Shown here in pieces: positions 36,305 through 44,270 of a stretch of 64,000 bases of DNA (position 1 is the first letter of the stretch; each line of letters starts with the position of its first letter). The notes beneath the pieces are model-generated. The model was not told the DNA's origin, ran no database searches, and worked only from the letters and a program-made list of their open reading frames with translations. Both the position numbers and the translations under genes were made by a program. This stretch comes from Candidatus Aquidulcis sp. (GTDB lineage: Bacteria; Chloroflexota; Anaerolineae; UBA4142). The stretch covers positions 41,166-105,165 of the forward strand of contig DYJA01000012.1 in the NCBI GenBank assembly GCA_020723345.1, read 5' to 3'.

Positions 36305-37447
36305 ATGATTGACTTGACGCTCAGTGACGAGCAAAAAGCCCTGCAAGAACTGGCGCGCGATTTCGCGCAAAAAGAAATTGCGCCCGTCGCGTCAGAACTG
36401 GATCGAACGTGCAAGTTTCCGTTCGATCTCCTCAAGCAAGCGCACAAACTTGGACTCTTGAACCTCACGATTGATGAAGCGTACGGCGGCGGTGGACTTG
36501 GCTGGCTCGACGCATGCATCGTCGGCGAAGAGCTGGCGGCGGCGGACGCCGGTTTCGCGACGGCGGCAAACGCGAACGAACTCGCGCTGACGCCGTTGCA
36601 CCTCGCGGCTTCTGAAGAACAAAAGAAAAAATTTATCGCGCCGATTGCGCGCGAGGGTGGGTTCGCCGCATTTTGCGTGACCGAGCCGAGCGCGGGCAGC
36701 GATGTTGCCGCGATGCGGATGCGCGCGGAAAAGCGCGGCGGCGAGTACGTTTTGAACGGCACCAAGCACTTTATCACGAACGGCGACGTCGCGCAGTTGT
36801 ACACCGTTTTCGCGTTGACCGACCCGGAGAAAAAACACCGCGGCATGTCGTGCTTTGCCGTCGCCGCCGATTCGCCCGGCATCACGCACCAGCACATGGG
36901 CGAAAAGATGGGACATCGCGCGTCCGACACCGCGGAGATCGTGTTCGACAACGTCCGCGTCCCCGCTGAAAATTTGATCGGCGGCGAAGGCGGCGGATTC
37001 AAGATCGCGATGGAGACGTTCGACCGCACGCGCGTTGGCATTGGCGCGGCAGGTATCGGCATCGCGCGCGCGGCGCTGGAAGCGTCCGTCAAATTCTTGA
37101 AAGAGCGCCAGCAGTTCGGTCAAGCCATCGCGAATTTCCAGGGTTTGCAGTTTATGCTCGCCGACATGGCGATCAAGATCGAAACGGCGCGACTCGCGGT
37201 GTACCACGCCGCGTGGTTAGTCGACAACAACAAGGCGTACGCGTTCGCGTCGGCAATCGCCAAAGCGTACGGCTCCGATGTCGCGATGCAAGTGACGACG
37301 GACGCGGTGCAACTGCACGGCGGCTACGGCTACTACGCCGATTACAAAGTCGAAAAATACATGCGCGATGCGAAACTGCTCCAAATTTACGAAGGAACGA
37401 ATCAGGTACAGCGTGTCATCATCGCGCGGACATTGTTGAAAGACTGA
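36305..37447 (+). CDS. Acyl-CoA dehydrogenase
   Basis: FCVTEPSAGSDVAAMRMRAEKRGGEYVLNGTKHFITNG; QLHGGYGYYADYKVEKYMRDAKLLQIYEGTNQVQRVIIAR. Confidence 0.96.
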   Translation: MIDLTLSDEQKALQELARDFAQKEIAPVASELDRTCKFPFDLLKQAHKLGLLNLTIDEAYGGGGLGWLDACIVGEELAAADAGFATAANANELALTPLHLAASEEQKKKFIAPIAREGGFAAFCVTEPSAGSDVAAMRMRAEKRGGEYVLNGTKHFITNGDVAQLYTVFALTDPEKKHRGMSCFAVAADSPGITHQHMGEKMGHRASDTAEIVFDNVRVPAENLIGGEGGGFKIAMETFDRTRVGIGAAGIGIARAALEASVKFLKERQQFGQAIANFQGLQFMLADMAIKIETARLAVYHAAWLVDNNKAYAFASAIAKAYGSDVAMQVTTDAVQLHGGYGYYADYKVEKYMRDAKLLQIYEGTNQVQRVIIARTLLKD

Positions 37448-37456
37448 GAGAGGACT

Positions 37457-37909
37457 ATGAGTCGTGATTTCATTTTGATTTTCGGCGGTGGAATGGTGTC
37501 GTTGATCACGACGCTGATCGTGTTGTTCGTCGCCGATTTCTTTTATCGGCAGGAGCGCGCCGCGCAGATCAAGAATGTCGCCGCGCCACCTCAGCCCAAA
37601 GTGGTCACGTCACCGCAACCGGCGCAACCGGTCGTGACGACACAACCCAAACCGGTCGCCGTGTCGCAGCCGGTCAAGCCAGTCGCGCCGCCGCCCAAGC
37701 CGGTCGCGCCGCAACCGATCAAACCGGTCGTGACGCCGCCGCCGGAGAAACCGGTCGCGCCAGTTCACGTCGAGAAACCGGCGGTCGCGCCCGCGCCAGA
37801 GAAACCAACCGCACCGGTTCAGCCGGAGAAACCCGCCGCGCCACCACCTCCGTTTCCTCCCCCGCCCGAAACGATGGCGCGTCCCGCTAAAGAAGATAAT
37901 CCGACATGA
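37457..37909 (+). CDS. Single-TM Pro/Lys/Val-rich low-complexity protein
   Basis: N-terminal TM then repeated KPVAP/PEKPxAP. Confidence 0.7.
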   Translation: MSRDFILIFGGGMVSLITTLIVLFVADFFYRQERAAQIKNVAAPPQPKVVTSPQPAQPVVTTQPKPVAVSQPVKPVAPPPKPVAPQPIKPVVTPPPEKPVAPVHVEKPAVAPAPEKPTAPVQPEKPAAPPPPFPPPPETMARPAKEDNPT

Positions 37910-37911
37910 AA

Positions 37912-37972
37912 CGTGATGCGTGATACGTGATCACAAATTCACGCATCACGTTTCACGCATCACGCATACCAT
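37912..37972. repeat. Inverted array of CACGCATCACG microrepeat upstream of etfB
   Basis: ACGTGATGCGTGATACGTGATCACAAATTCACGCATCACGTTTCACGCATCACGC. Confidence 0.88.
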
Positions 37973-37996
37973 TCTTGCTCCAAAGGAGAAGCAACG

Positions 37997-38776
37997 ATGA
38001 ATCTCGTAGTCTTGATCAAGCGCGTGCCAGACACCGAGACGCGCATTCAGATCAAAGACGGCAAGGTCGTGACCGACGGCATTGCTTGGATCATCAGTCC
38101 GTACGATGAGTACGGCGTCGAAGAAGCGCTGCGGATCAACGAAAAGCACGGAGGGGGCAAAGTCACACTGCTTTGTCTAGGTCCCGAAGAAGCGAAGGAA
38201 ACGATCCGCAAAGGTCTTGCGCTCGGCGCCGATGACGCGGTTCACGTCAACGATCCCGCGCTGCTCGGCGGCGACGCGTCAGTCACCGCCAAAGTGCTTG
38301 CCGCTGCGCTCAAGAAAATGCAGTACGACCTCGTCCTCGCGGGCAAGCAAGCCGTGGACGAAGACAACGCGCAAGTTGCCGTCCGCGTCGCGGAACTCCT
38401 TGACTTGCCATGCGTTAATTCCGTCATCAAGTTGGATTTTTCCGACGACAAGAAATCCGCGCGCTGTTTGCGCGAAGTCGATGGCGATCGCGATGTGGCG
38501 GAAACCAGTTTGCCTGCGATCATCACCGCGCAGCAAGGATTGAACGAACCGCGCTACCCCTCGCTTAAAGGGATCATGGGCGCGAAGAAAAAACCGATCA
38601 CCGATTGGAAAGCCGCCGACCTGGGTCTCGATCCCGCGTCACTCGCGCCCAAGTTGGAAACGTTGCGCTTCGATCCGCCGCCCGCGCGTCCGCCCGGCAA
38701 GAAGATTCCCGGCGATGCCGCAACCGCGGCGAAAGAGTTGGTGCGATTGTTGCGCGAGGAGGCGAAAGCCATTTGA
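37997..38776 (+). CDS. etfB: Electron transfer flavoprotein beta subunit
   Basis: MNLVVLIKRVPDTETRIQIKDG, DLVLAGKQAVDEDNAQVAVRVAELLDLP. Confidence 0.95.
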   Translation: MNLVVLIKRVPDTETRIQIKDGKVVTDGIAWIISPYDEYGVEEALRINEKHGGGKVTLLCLGPEEAKETIRKGLALGADDAVHVNDPALLGGDASVTAKVLAAALKKMQYDLVLAGKQAVDEDNAQVAVRVAELLDLPCVNSVIKLDFSDDKKSARCLREVDGDRDVAETSLPAIITAQQGLNEPRYPSLKGIMGAKKKPITDWKAADLGLDPASLAPKLETLRFDPPPARPPGKKIPGDAATAAKELVRLLREEAKAI

Positions 38777-38862
38777 CAATGAGCCAATTGCCCAATTTAC
38801 CAATGAACCAAAACCCTTTGGCAAAGCGTTGGCTCATTGGCTCGTTGGCTCATTGATTCCAC
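38777..38862. repeat. Inverted TTGGCTCATTGGC microrepeat between etfB and etfA
   Basis: CAATGAGCCAATTGCCCAATTTACC...TTGGCTCATTGGCTCGTTGGCTCATTG. Confidence 0.85.
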
Positions 38863-38874
38863 AAGGTGATCAAC

Positions 38875-39852
38875 ATGGGAAACATACTCATTATCGCAGA
38901 GGAACGCGAGGGAACTCTACGCAAAGTTTCGTACGAACTCGTTACCGTCGCGAATGAAATCGCGAAGGGGCTAGGCGGCGCGGTCGAAGCGGTCGTCATC
39001 GGCAATAACGTCGGCGCGTGCGCGGAAGCGCTCGCGAAAACCGGCGTCGCCAAAGTGTACTCCGCCGATTCGCCCGCGCTCGCGAATTTCGCGCCGGAGG
39101 TTTTCGCGGCAACGCTCGCCGACGCGATCCGCAAAGCCGCGCCGTCGGTCGTGCTGATGCCCGCGACCGGGTTGGGCAAAGAACTCGGCGCAAAAGTCGC
39201 GGCAAAGTTGGACTGGGGCGTCGTGACCGACTGCATCAGTTTTCAAGTCGAAGGCGGTACGCTGATCTTCAAGCGCCCCGTGTACGCGGGCAAAGCGATG
39301 GCGACGATCAAAGCGAAAGCGCTGCCGGTGATCGCGTCGATCCGTCCAAACATTTTCCCGCCCGCTCCGGCGGAATCGACTGCCGCGCCAATCGAAAAAG
39401 TCGAGGTCGCGGCGATCACACCGCGCGCGCGCGTCGTCGAGAAAGTGAAGAAGGAAGCGGTAGATGTCGATCTTGCCGAAGCCAAAGTCGTCATCTCCGG
39501 CGGACGCGGCGCAAAAAGCGCGGACGGTTTCGCTCAGATTCGCGAAATTGCCAAGATGTTGGGCGCGGCAGTCGGCGCGTCGCGCGCGGCGGTGGACGCG
39601 GGCTGGATTGATTACAGCACGCAGGTTGGGCAGACCGGCAAGACGGTCGCGCCGCAGTTGTACATCGCGCTGGGAATTTCGGGCGCGATTCAGCACCTCG
39701 CTGGAATGTCGTCGTCGAAAGTGATCGTCGCGGTGAACAAAGACCCGGACGCGCCGATCTTCCAAGCTGCCGATTACGGCATCGTCGCGGATATGTTCGA
39801 GGTGATGCCGGTGCTGAAAGACGAATTGAAAACGGTTCTTGCAGAAAAGTAA
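38875..39852 (+). CDS. etfA: Electron transfer flavoprotein alpha subunit
   Basis: VVISGGRGAKSADGFAQIREIAKMLGAAVGASRAAVDAGWI...QVGQTGKTVAPQLYIALGISGAIQHLAGM. Confidence 0.95.
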   Translation: MGNILIIAEEREGTLRKVSYELVTVANEIAKGLGGAVEAVVIGNNVGACAEALAKTGVAKVYSADSPALANFAPEVFAATLADAIRKAAPSVVLMPATGLGKELGAKVAAKLDWGVVTDCISFQVEGGTLIFKRPVYAGKAMATIKAKALPVIASIRPNIFPPAPAESTAAPIEKVEVAAITPRARVVEKVKKEAVDVDLAEAKVVISGGRGAKSADGFAQIREIAKMLGAAVGASRAAVDAGWIDYSTQVGQTGKTVAPQLYIALGISGAIQHLAGMSSSKVIVAVNKDPDAPIFQAADYGIVADMFEVMPVLKDELKTVLAEK

Positions 39853-39859
39853 GAAATGG

Positions 39860-39893
39860 AACGCCCGTCGCGGTGAGAAACTGCGGCGGGCGT
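39860..39893 (+). terminator. Hairpin after etfA
   Basis: AACGCCCGTCGCGG ... CTGCGGCGGGCGTT near-perfect stem; weak T-tract. Confidence 0.55.
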
Positions 39894-39948
39894 TTGCGTT
39901 GCGACAATGGCATTGGTCGAAAACCGAAGCCGTGAACAACGAGGCAAC

Positions 39949-42900
39949 ATGCCACCCACCGTCTTTATCAGTTACAGCCACAAAGACGAAATTTGGAAAG
40001 ACCGCTTGCGCCCGCATTTGAAAATGCTGGAACAGCAAGGTCGTCTTATCACGTGGGATGACCGAAACATTGACGCGGGCGACACGTGGTACGACGAAAT
40101 CAAAAACACGATGCAGCACGCGGCGGTTGCGGTATGTTTGATTTCGGCGGACTATCTCGCTTCGGATTTTTGCGTCAAGGAGGAAATTCCGTACCTGCTC
40201 GAACGCCGCGCAAACGATGGAATGTTGCTTCTGCCTGTTTTGATTCGCCCTTGTTTCTGGGAAGGAATTGATTGGCTCAGGGCGATTCAGATGTTGCCGC
40301 GCGATGGCAAATCGGTTGCGAAAGATTTCAAGGACGATTGGGATACGCCGTTCGCGCTCGTCGCTGAAACAGTTTTTCAAGCGACTGACAGGCTGCAAGC
40401 CGAGTTATTCAGTTCCAAGGAAATTGGATTGGCGGACAGAGTACGCATAGCAATCGCGCCGCCACCAACCCCGCGCTGGTCGCCGCCAGAGAAAATTGAC
40501 ATTAGCCGATTGCCAATGACTGGTGCGGAACTCTTTGGTCGGCAGAAAGAGTTGCAGTGGCTGGATGAAGCGTGGGGCGGTGGGGCTGTCATTCTGAGCG
40601 AAGCGAAGAATCTCGTTGGCGGCAACGAGACCCTTCGCTCTGCTCAGGGTGACAAGGTAAACGTACTTTCGTTAGTCGCGTGGGGCGGCGTGGGCAAGTC
40701 AACGCTCGTCAACAAATGGTGCGAGCGGCTTGCCGCCGATAATTATCGCGGCGCGCGGCGCGTGTTCGCTTGGTCGTTCTATTCCCAGGGCACGAGCGAG
40801 CGTGTCACCTCGGCGGACTTGTTCATCGCGAGCGCGCTCGAATGGTTTGGCGACCCTGACCCGACGCGGGGTTCGCCCTGGGACAAGGGGCAACGCCTGG
40901 CGGATTTGGTGCGACGCGAAAGGACTTTGCTCTTGCTCGATGGCATGGAGCCGCTGCAATCGTCCAACGATTTTGAACGCGGCAAGGTGCAAGACCCCGC
41001 GCTCGCGACGCTCATCGCCGAGTTGGCGCGCGAGAACCCAGGATTGTGCGTTATCACAACGCGCGAAAAAGTCGCTGACCTGGATGTCATTGCGAGCGCC
41101 GAAGGCGCGAAGCAATCTCCAAGCAACTTGGGGATTGCTTCGTCGCGCGATCCTTCGACTCCGCTGCGCTCCGCTCAGGATGCGCTCCTCGCAATGACAC
41201 GCGGCAACGTCGCACAAATTGACCTGGAGCAAATCTCTGCCGAAGCGGGACGCGCGCTGTTGCGCGTGGGCGGTGTGCAAGGCACGGACGCCGAACTGGA
41301 ACAAGCATCACGCGATTTTGGTCTCCACGCACTCGCGCTCAACCTGCTCGGTGCGTATCTCCACGAAATCCCAGGTCATTCCATCGCGCACGCCGCGCAG
41401 ATTCCCGATTTGGACGTGCCGTTGGAACAAGGCAAACATCCGCGCCGCGTGATGGCGGCGTTTGCCGCGCGCTATGGCGAATCGCGCGAGGTGGATTTGC
41501 TCCGCATCCTGGGATTGTTCAACAGTCCTGCCGACAAGAACGCGCTTGCTGCCGTGCGTGCCACTCCGCCGATTCCCAACCTGACCGAACACGTTGAGAA
41601 AATTTCTGATGCCGATTGGTTGCAGGTGGTGAGCCGATTGCGACGCGTGAAATTGATTGCGCCTGAAAGCAAACACCGCCCCGACACGTTGGACGCGCAT
41701 CCGTTGGTGCGCGAACACTTTGGCGCGCAATTGAAACAGCAATACCCTGCCGCGTGGCGCGAAGGCAACAACCGATTGTACGAATATTACAAATCCGCCG
41801 CGGAAGAGTTTCCCGACACGATTCGAGAAATGGCTCCGCTCTTTGCGGCAGTGATGCACGGTTGTCAGGCGGGGAAATATCAGGAGGCACTGGATGAAGT
41901 GTACTGGCAACGAATTCAACGAGGAAGCGAAACATTCAATACAAGCAACCTGGGTGCAATTAGTGCTGAAATCGCCGCTCTCTCTGGATTTTTTGACCCA
42001 CCGTGGCGTAACCCTGTTGGTGGATTGAGCGAAGCCTGGAAGGGCTATGTCTTCAACGAGGCAGGATTCGACCTGCGTGCACTCGGTCGTCTGACAGAGG
42101 CAACAGAGCCGATGCGGGCGGCACTGGAAGCACGAATTGCACAAAAGAATTGGAAAGATGCTACAGTCAATGCTATAAACCTCAGTGAACTTTATCTGAC
42201 CATTGGCAATGTGATGCAAGCACTCACCATTGCCCAGCAGAGTACTAAATTTGCTGACGACAGCGGTGATGTCTATCGTCAAAGAGGCGCACGCACGACG
42301 CTTGGTGATACCCTATTTCAAGCGGGCTGCTTGACAGAGGCAGAATCCATCTTCCGCGGGACAGAGGAGATGCAAAAGGCGAAGGAACCTGATTCCCCGA
42401 TTCTTTACTCTAAAGAAGGTTTTTGTTACTGCGACTTGTTGTTGGGTCAGGGCAACTATGCAGAGGTGCAATGGCGCGCGAGCCAGACTTTGAAAGCAAA
42501 TGAAAATTGGTATAGTCTTCTTGACACTGCACTTGACAATCTCTCCCTCGGACGCGCGCATTTGCTTCATTCGCAACGCAAACCCAATCACTCATTCACT
42601 GAATCCGCCAATTTCCTGAATCGGGCAGTGGACGGCTTGCGGCGGGCAGGGACACAACATCACATTCCACGTGGCTTGCTTGCGCGCGCGGAATTTTATC
42701 GCGTCACAGGCGCGCTGGACAAGGCAAAACGGAATTTGGATGAAGCGTTCACCATCGCCACGCGCGGCGGGATGGGGTTGCATTTAGCGGATTGTCATTT
42801 GGAGTACGCAAGGTTGTCGTTGGCGCGCGGCGTAGGGACGTTGAATTCAACGTCCCTACAAGACGCGCGTGAACATCTTGCCATCGCGAAAAAGATGATT

Positions 42901-42990
42901 GAGAAGATGGAGTATCATCGGCGGGATAAAGAGGTGGAGGAATTGGAGCGGGAAATTTTGGAACACGAAACTCGCGAAAGTACGCGATAA
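39949..42990 (+). CDS. TIR-STAND (NB-ARC/NACHT-like)-TPR protein
   Basis: TIR: PPTVFISYSHKDEIWKDRLRPHL...SADYLASDFCVKEEIPYLLE; P-loop VAWGGVGKSTLVNKW; Walker B TLLLLDGMEPLQ; C-terminal TPR-like helices. Contains three repeat elements in the reading frame. Confidence 0.88.
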   Translation: MPPTVFISYSHKDEIWKDRLRPHLKMLEQQGRLITWDDRNIDAGDTWYDEIKNTMQHAAVAVCLISADYLASDFCVKEEIPYLLERRANDGMLLLPVLIRPCFWEGIDWLRAIQMLPRDGKSVAKDFKDDWDTPFALVAETVFQATDRLQAELFSSKEIGLADRVRIAIAPPPTPRWSPPEKIDISRLPMTGAELFGRQKELQWLDEAWGGGAVILSEAKNLVGGNETLRSAQGDKVNVLSLVAWGGVGKSTLVNKWCERLAADNYRGARRVFAWSFYSQGTSERVTSADLFIASALEWFGDPDPTRGSPWDKGQRLADLVRRERTLLLLDGMEPLQSSNDFERGKVQDPALATLIAELARENPGLCVITTREKVADLDVIASAEGAKQSPSNLGIASSRDPSTPLRSAQDALLAMTRGNVAQIDLEQISAEAGRALLRVGGVQGTDAELEQASRDFGLHALALNLLGAYLHEIPGHSIAHAAQIPDLDVPLEQGKHPRRVMAAFAARYGESREVDLLRILGLFNSPADKNALAAVRATPPIPNLTEHVEKISDADWLQVVSRLRRVKLIAPESKHRPDTLDAHPLVREHFGAQLKQQYPAAWREGNNRLYEYYKSAAEEFPDTIREMAPLFAAVMHGCQAGKYQEALDEVYWQRIQRGSETFNTSNLGAISAEIAALSGFFDPPWRNPVGGLSEAWKGYVFNEAGFDLRALGRLTEATEPMRAALEARIAQKNWKDATVNAINLSELYLTIGNVMQALTIAQQSTKFADDSGDVYRQRGARTTLGDTLFQAGCLTEAESIFRGTEEMQKAKEPDSPILYSKEGFCYCDLLLGQGNYAEVQWRASQTLKANENWYSLLDTALDNLSLGRAHLLHSQRKPNHSFTESANFLNRAVDGLRRAGTQHHIPRGLLARAEFYRVTGALDKAKRNLDEAFTIATRGGMGLHLADCHLEYARLSLARGVGTLNSTSLQDAREHLAIAKKMIEKMEYHRRDKEVEELEREILEHETRESTR
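40588..40653. repeat. 66-bp palindromic element inserted in frame in the TIR-STAND ORF
   Basis: GTCATTCTGAGC...GCTCAGGGTGAC inverted ends; codes VILSEAKNLVGGNETLRSAQGD just before the P-loop strand. Confidence 0.85.
41086..41198. repeat. 113-bp element with perfect 11-bp terminal inverted repeats inside the TIR-STAND ORF
   Basis: GTCATTGCGAG...CTCGCAATGAC; contains nested CCTTCGACTCCGCTGCGCTCCGCTCAGGA. Confidence 0.88.
42832..42859. repeat. 28-bp perfect palindrome inside the TIR-STAND ORF
   Basis: GTAGGGACGTTGAATTCAACGTCCCTAC is its own reverse complement. Confidence 0.95.
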
Positions 42991-43042
42991 CCGCGAAACG
43001 CGAAAGGGTAGGTTTTCTTTCGCGGTTTTCGTACTTTTCGCG
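42958..43042. repeat. Left copy of the direct repeat flanking the GxxExxY gene
   Basis: Core ACGCGATAACCGCGAAACGCGAAAGGGTAGGTTTTCTTTCGCGGTTTTCGTACTTTTCGCG. Confidence 0.92.
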
Positions 43043-43139
43043 TGTTTCGCGTTCCAGACCTTTCGCGGCTTTCGTACCTTTCGTGAGTTTCGTGTTCCAA
43101 TGTTTTTCGCGTTCTAAAATTCTCGTGATGGAGGAACCT

Positions 43140-43553
43140 ATGGCGAAACCATCCAAGCATCAATTCGAGCCATTGTCGTACAAAGTGATCGCCGCGTGCA
43201 TTGACGTTCAGCGGCAACTCGGCACGCATTGCATGGAAGTGGACTATCAGCGCGCGCTCGAAATCGCGCTGCCCAAGTATGGTGTGCAGTTTGAACGCGA
43301 GGTTGAAATCCCAATTACGTACGACGGCGTGACAGTTACCAAGCGCCGCGTGGATTTCGTTTGCTGGGACGCGCGCGACCGATTGCTTCTGGAAACGAAA
43401 GCCGCGCAAGCCATTCGTCCAGAGGATGCGGAACAGAGTTTGCTCTACGTGACGAAGGGAAACGAGAAACTCGTGCTGCTCGTCAACTTTGGCGAAAAGC
43501 CGCTGCGCCCGCGCCGCTTTGTCAACACCCCGACCGCGAACGCGAAACCTTAG
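43140..43553 (+). CDS. GxxExxY-type protein (PD-(D/E)XK nuclease-like)
   Basis: DVQRQLGTHCMEVDYQRALEIAL...FEREVEIPITYDGVTVTKRRVDFVCWDARDRLLLETKAAQ...LLVNFGEKPLRPRRFVN; RBS GGAGG before ATG 43140. Confidence 0.82.
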   Translation: MAKPSKHQFEPLSYKVIAACIDVQRQLGTHCMEVDYQRALEIALPKYGVQFEREVEIPITYDGVTVTKRRVDFVCWDARDRLLLETKAAQAIRPEDAEQSLLYVTKGNEKLVLLVNFGEKPLRPRRFVNTPTANAKP

Positions 43554-43565
43554 AACACGAAAGGT

Positions 43566-43650
43566 TTGGAACACGAAAACCGCCAAATGACGCGATAACC
43601 GCGAAACGCGAAAGGGTAGGGTTTCTTTCGCGGCTTTCGTACCTTTCGCG
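43566..43650. repeat. Right copy of the direct repeat flanking the GxxExxY gene
   Basis: Core ACGCGATAACCGCGAAACGCGAAAGGGTAGGGTTTCTTTCGCGGCTTTCGTACCTTTCGCG; 58/61 identical to the left core, same offset of 608 bp. Confidence 0.92.
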
Positions 43651-43679
43651 GATTTCGTGATCCAAAGTTTGTTGTATCA

Positions 43680-44246
43680 ATGACAAGAATCAACTTCCAA
43701 AACCCCGCCTATCTCGCGCGCGGCAACGCGCGGCAACGCCGCGCCTACCGCGCGCTCCAGTCGCTTGGCGTCTTTCGCATCCTCCGTGCGTACACGCCGA
43801 TTCTTGACGGGACGATTCCGCTCGGCATTGACATTCGCGGCAGCGACCTCGACATCATTTGCGCGGCGCGCGATCTCGACGCGTTCGCGCGCGCGGTGAC
43901 TGACGCGTTTGGCGCGCGACCTGGGTTTCATATCCAGCGCGAGGTCGTCAAAGGAATCGAATCGGTCATCGCGAATTTCGATTACGGTGGTTTTCCGATT
44001 GAGATTTTCGGACAGCCCAAACCCGCCCGCGAGCAAAACGCGTATCGGCACATGCTCGTCGAGGCGCGGTTGTTGGAAATCGGCGGGGAACGCGCGCGGC
44101 GCGCGATTCGCAAAATGAAACGCGCGGGGCTAAAAACCGAACCCGCGTTCGCGCGCTATTTCAATCTTCAAGGTGATCCGTACGAGGAATTGTTGCGCCT
44201 GTCGCGATTGACCGCGCGGGAATTGCGAACAACCTTGCGAAGGTGA
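43680..44246 (+). CDS. DUF4269-like nucleotidyltransferase-fold protein
   Basis: LGIDIRGSDLDIICAARDLDAFARAV...VIANFDYGGFPIEIFGQPKPAREQNAYRHMLVEARLL. Confidence 0.8.
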   Translation: MTRINFQNPAYLARGNARQRRAYRALQSLGVFRILRAYTPILDGTIPLGIDIRGSDLDIICAARDLDAFARAVTDAFGARPGFHIQREVVKGIESVIANFDYGGFPIEIFGQPKPAREQNAYRHMLVEARLLEIGGERARRAIRKMKRAGLKTEPAFARYFNLQGDPYEELLRLSRLTARELRTTLRR

Positions 44247-44265
44247 AAGCAACCTTCGCAAGGTT
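44231..44265. repeat. Hairpin overlapping the end of the DUF4269-like gene, between convergent genes
   Basis: AACCTTGCGAAGGT ... ACCTTCGCAAGGTT perfect 14-bp stem. Confidence 0.85.
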
Positions 44266-44270
44266 ACGCT

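Noticed and set aside
36112-37092. N-terminal extension of the 35443..37092 minus ORF
   Set aside because: Runs antisense through the acyl-CoA dehydrogenase and an intergenic repeat; the kinase domain starts near 36111
38971-40398. 475-aa minus-strand ORF
   Set aside because: Antisense to etfA and the TIR domain; shadow frame
42958-43650. IS element or integron cassette around the GxxExxY gene
   Set aside because: No transposase or integrase and no terminal inverted repeat of IS type; flanks are direct repeats of a microrepeat array, so reported as a separate kind of unit
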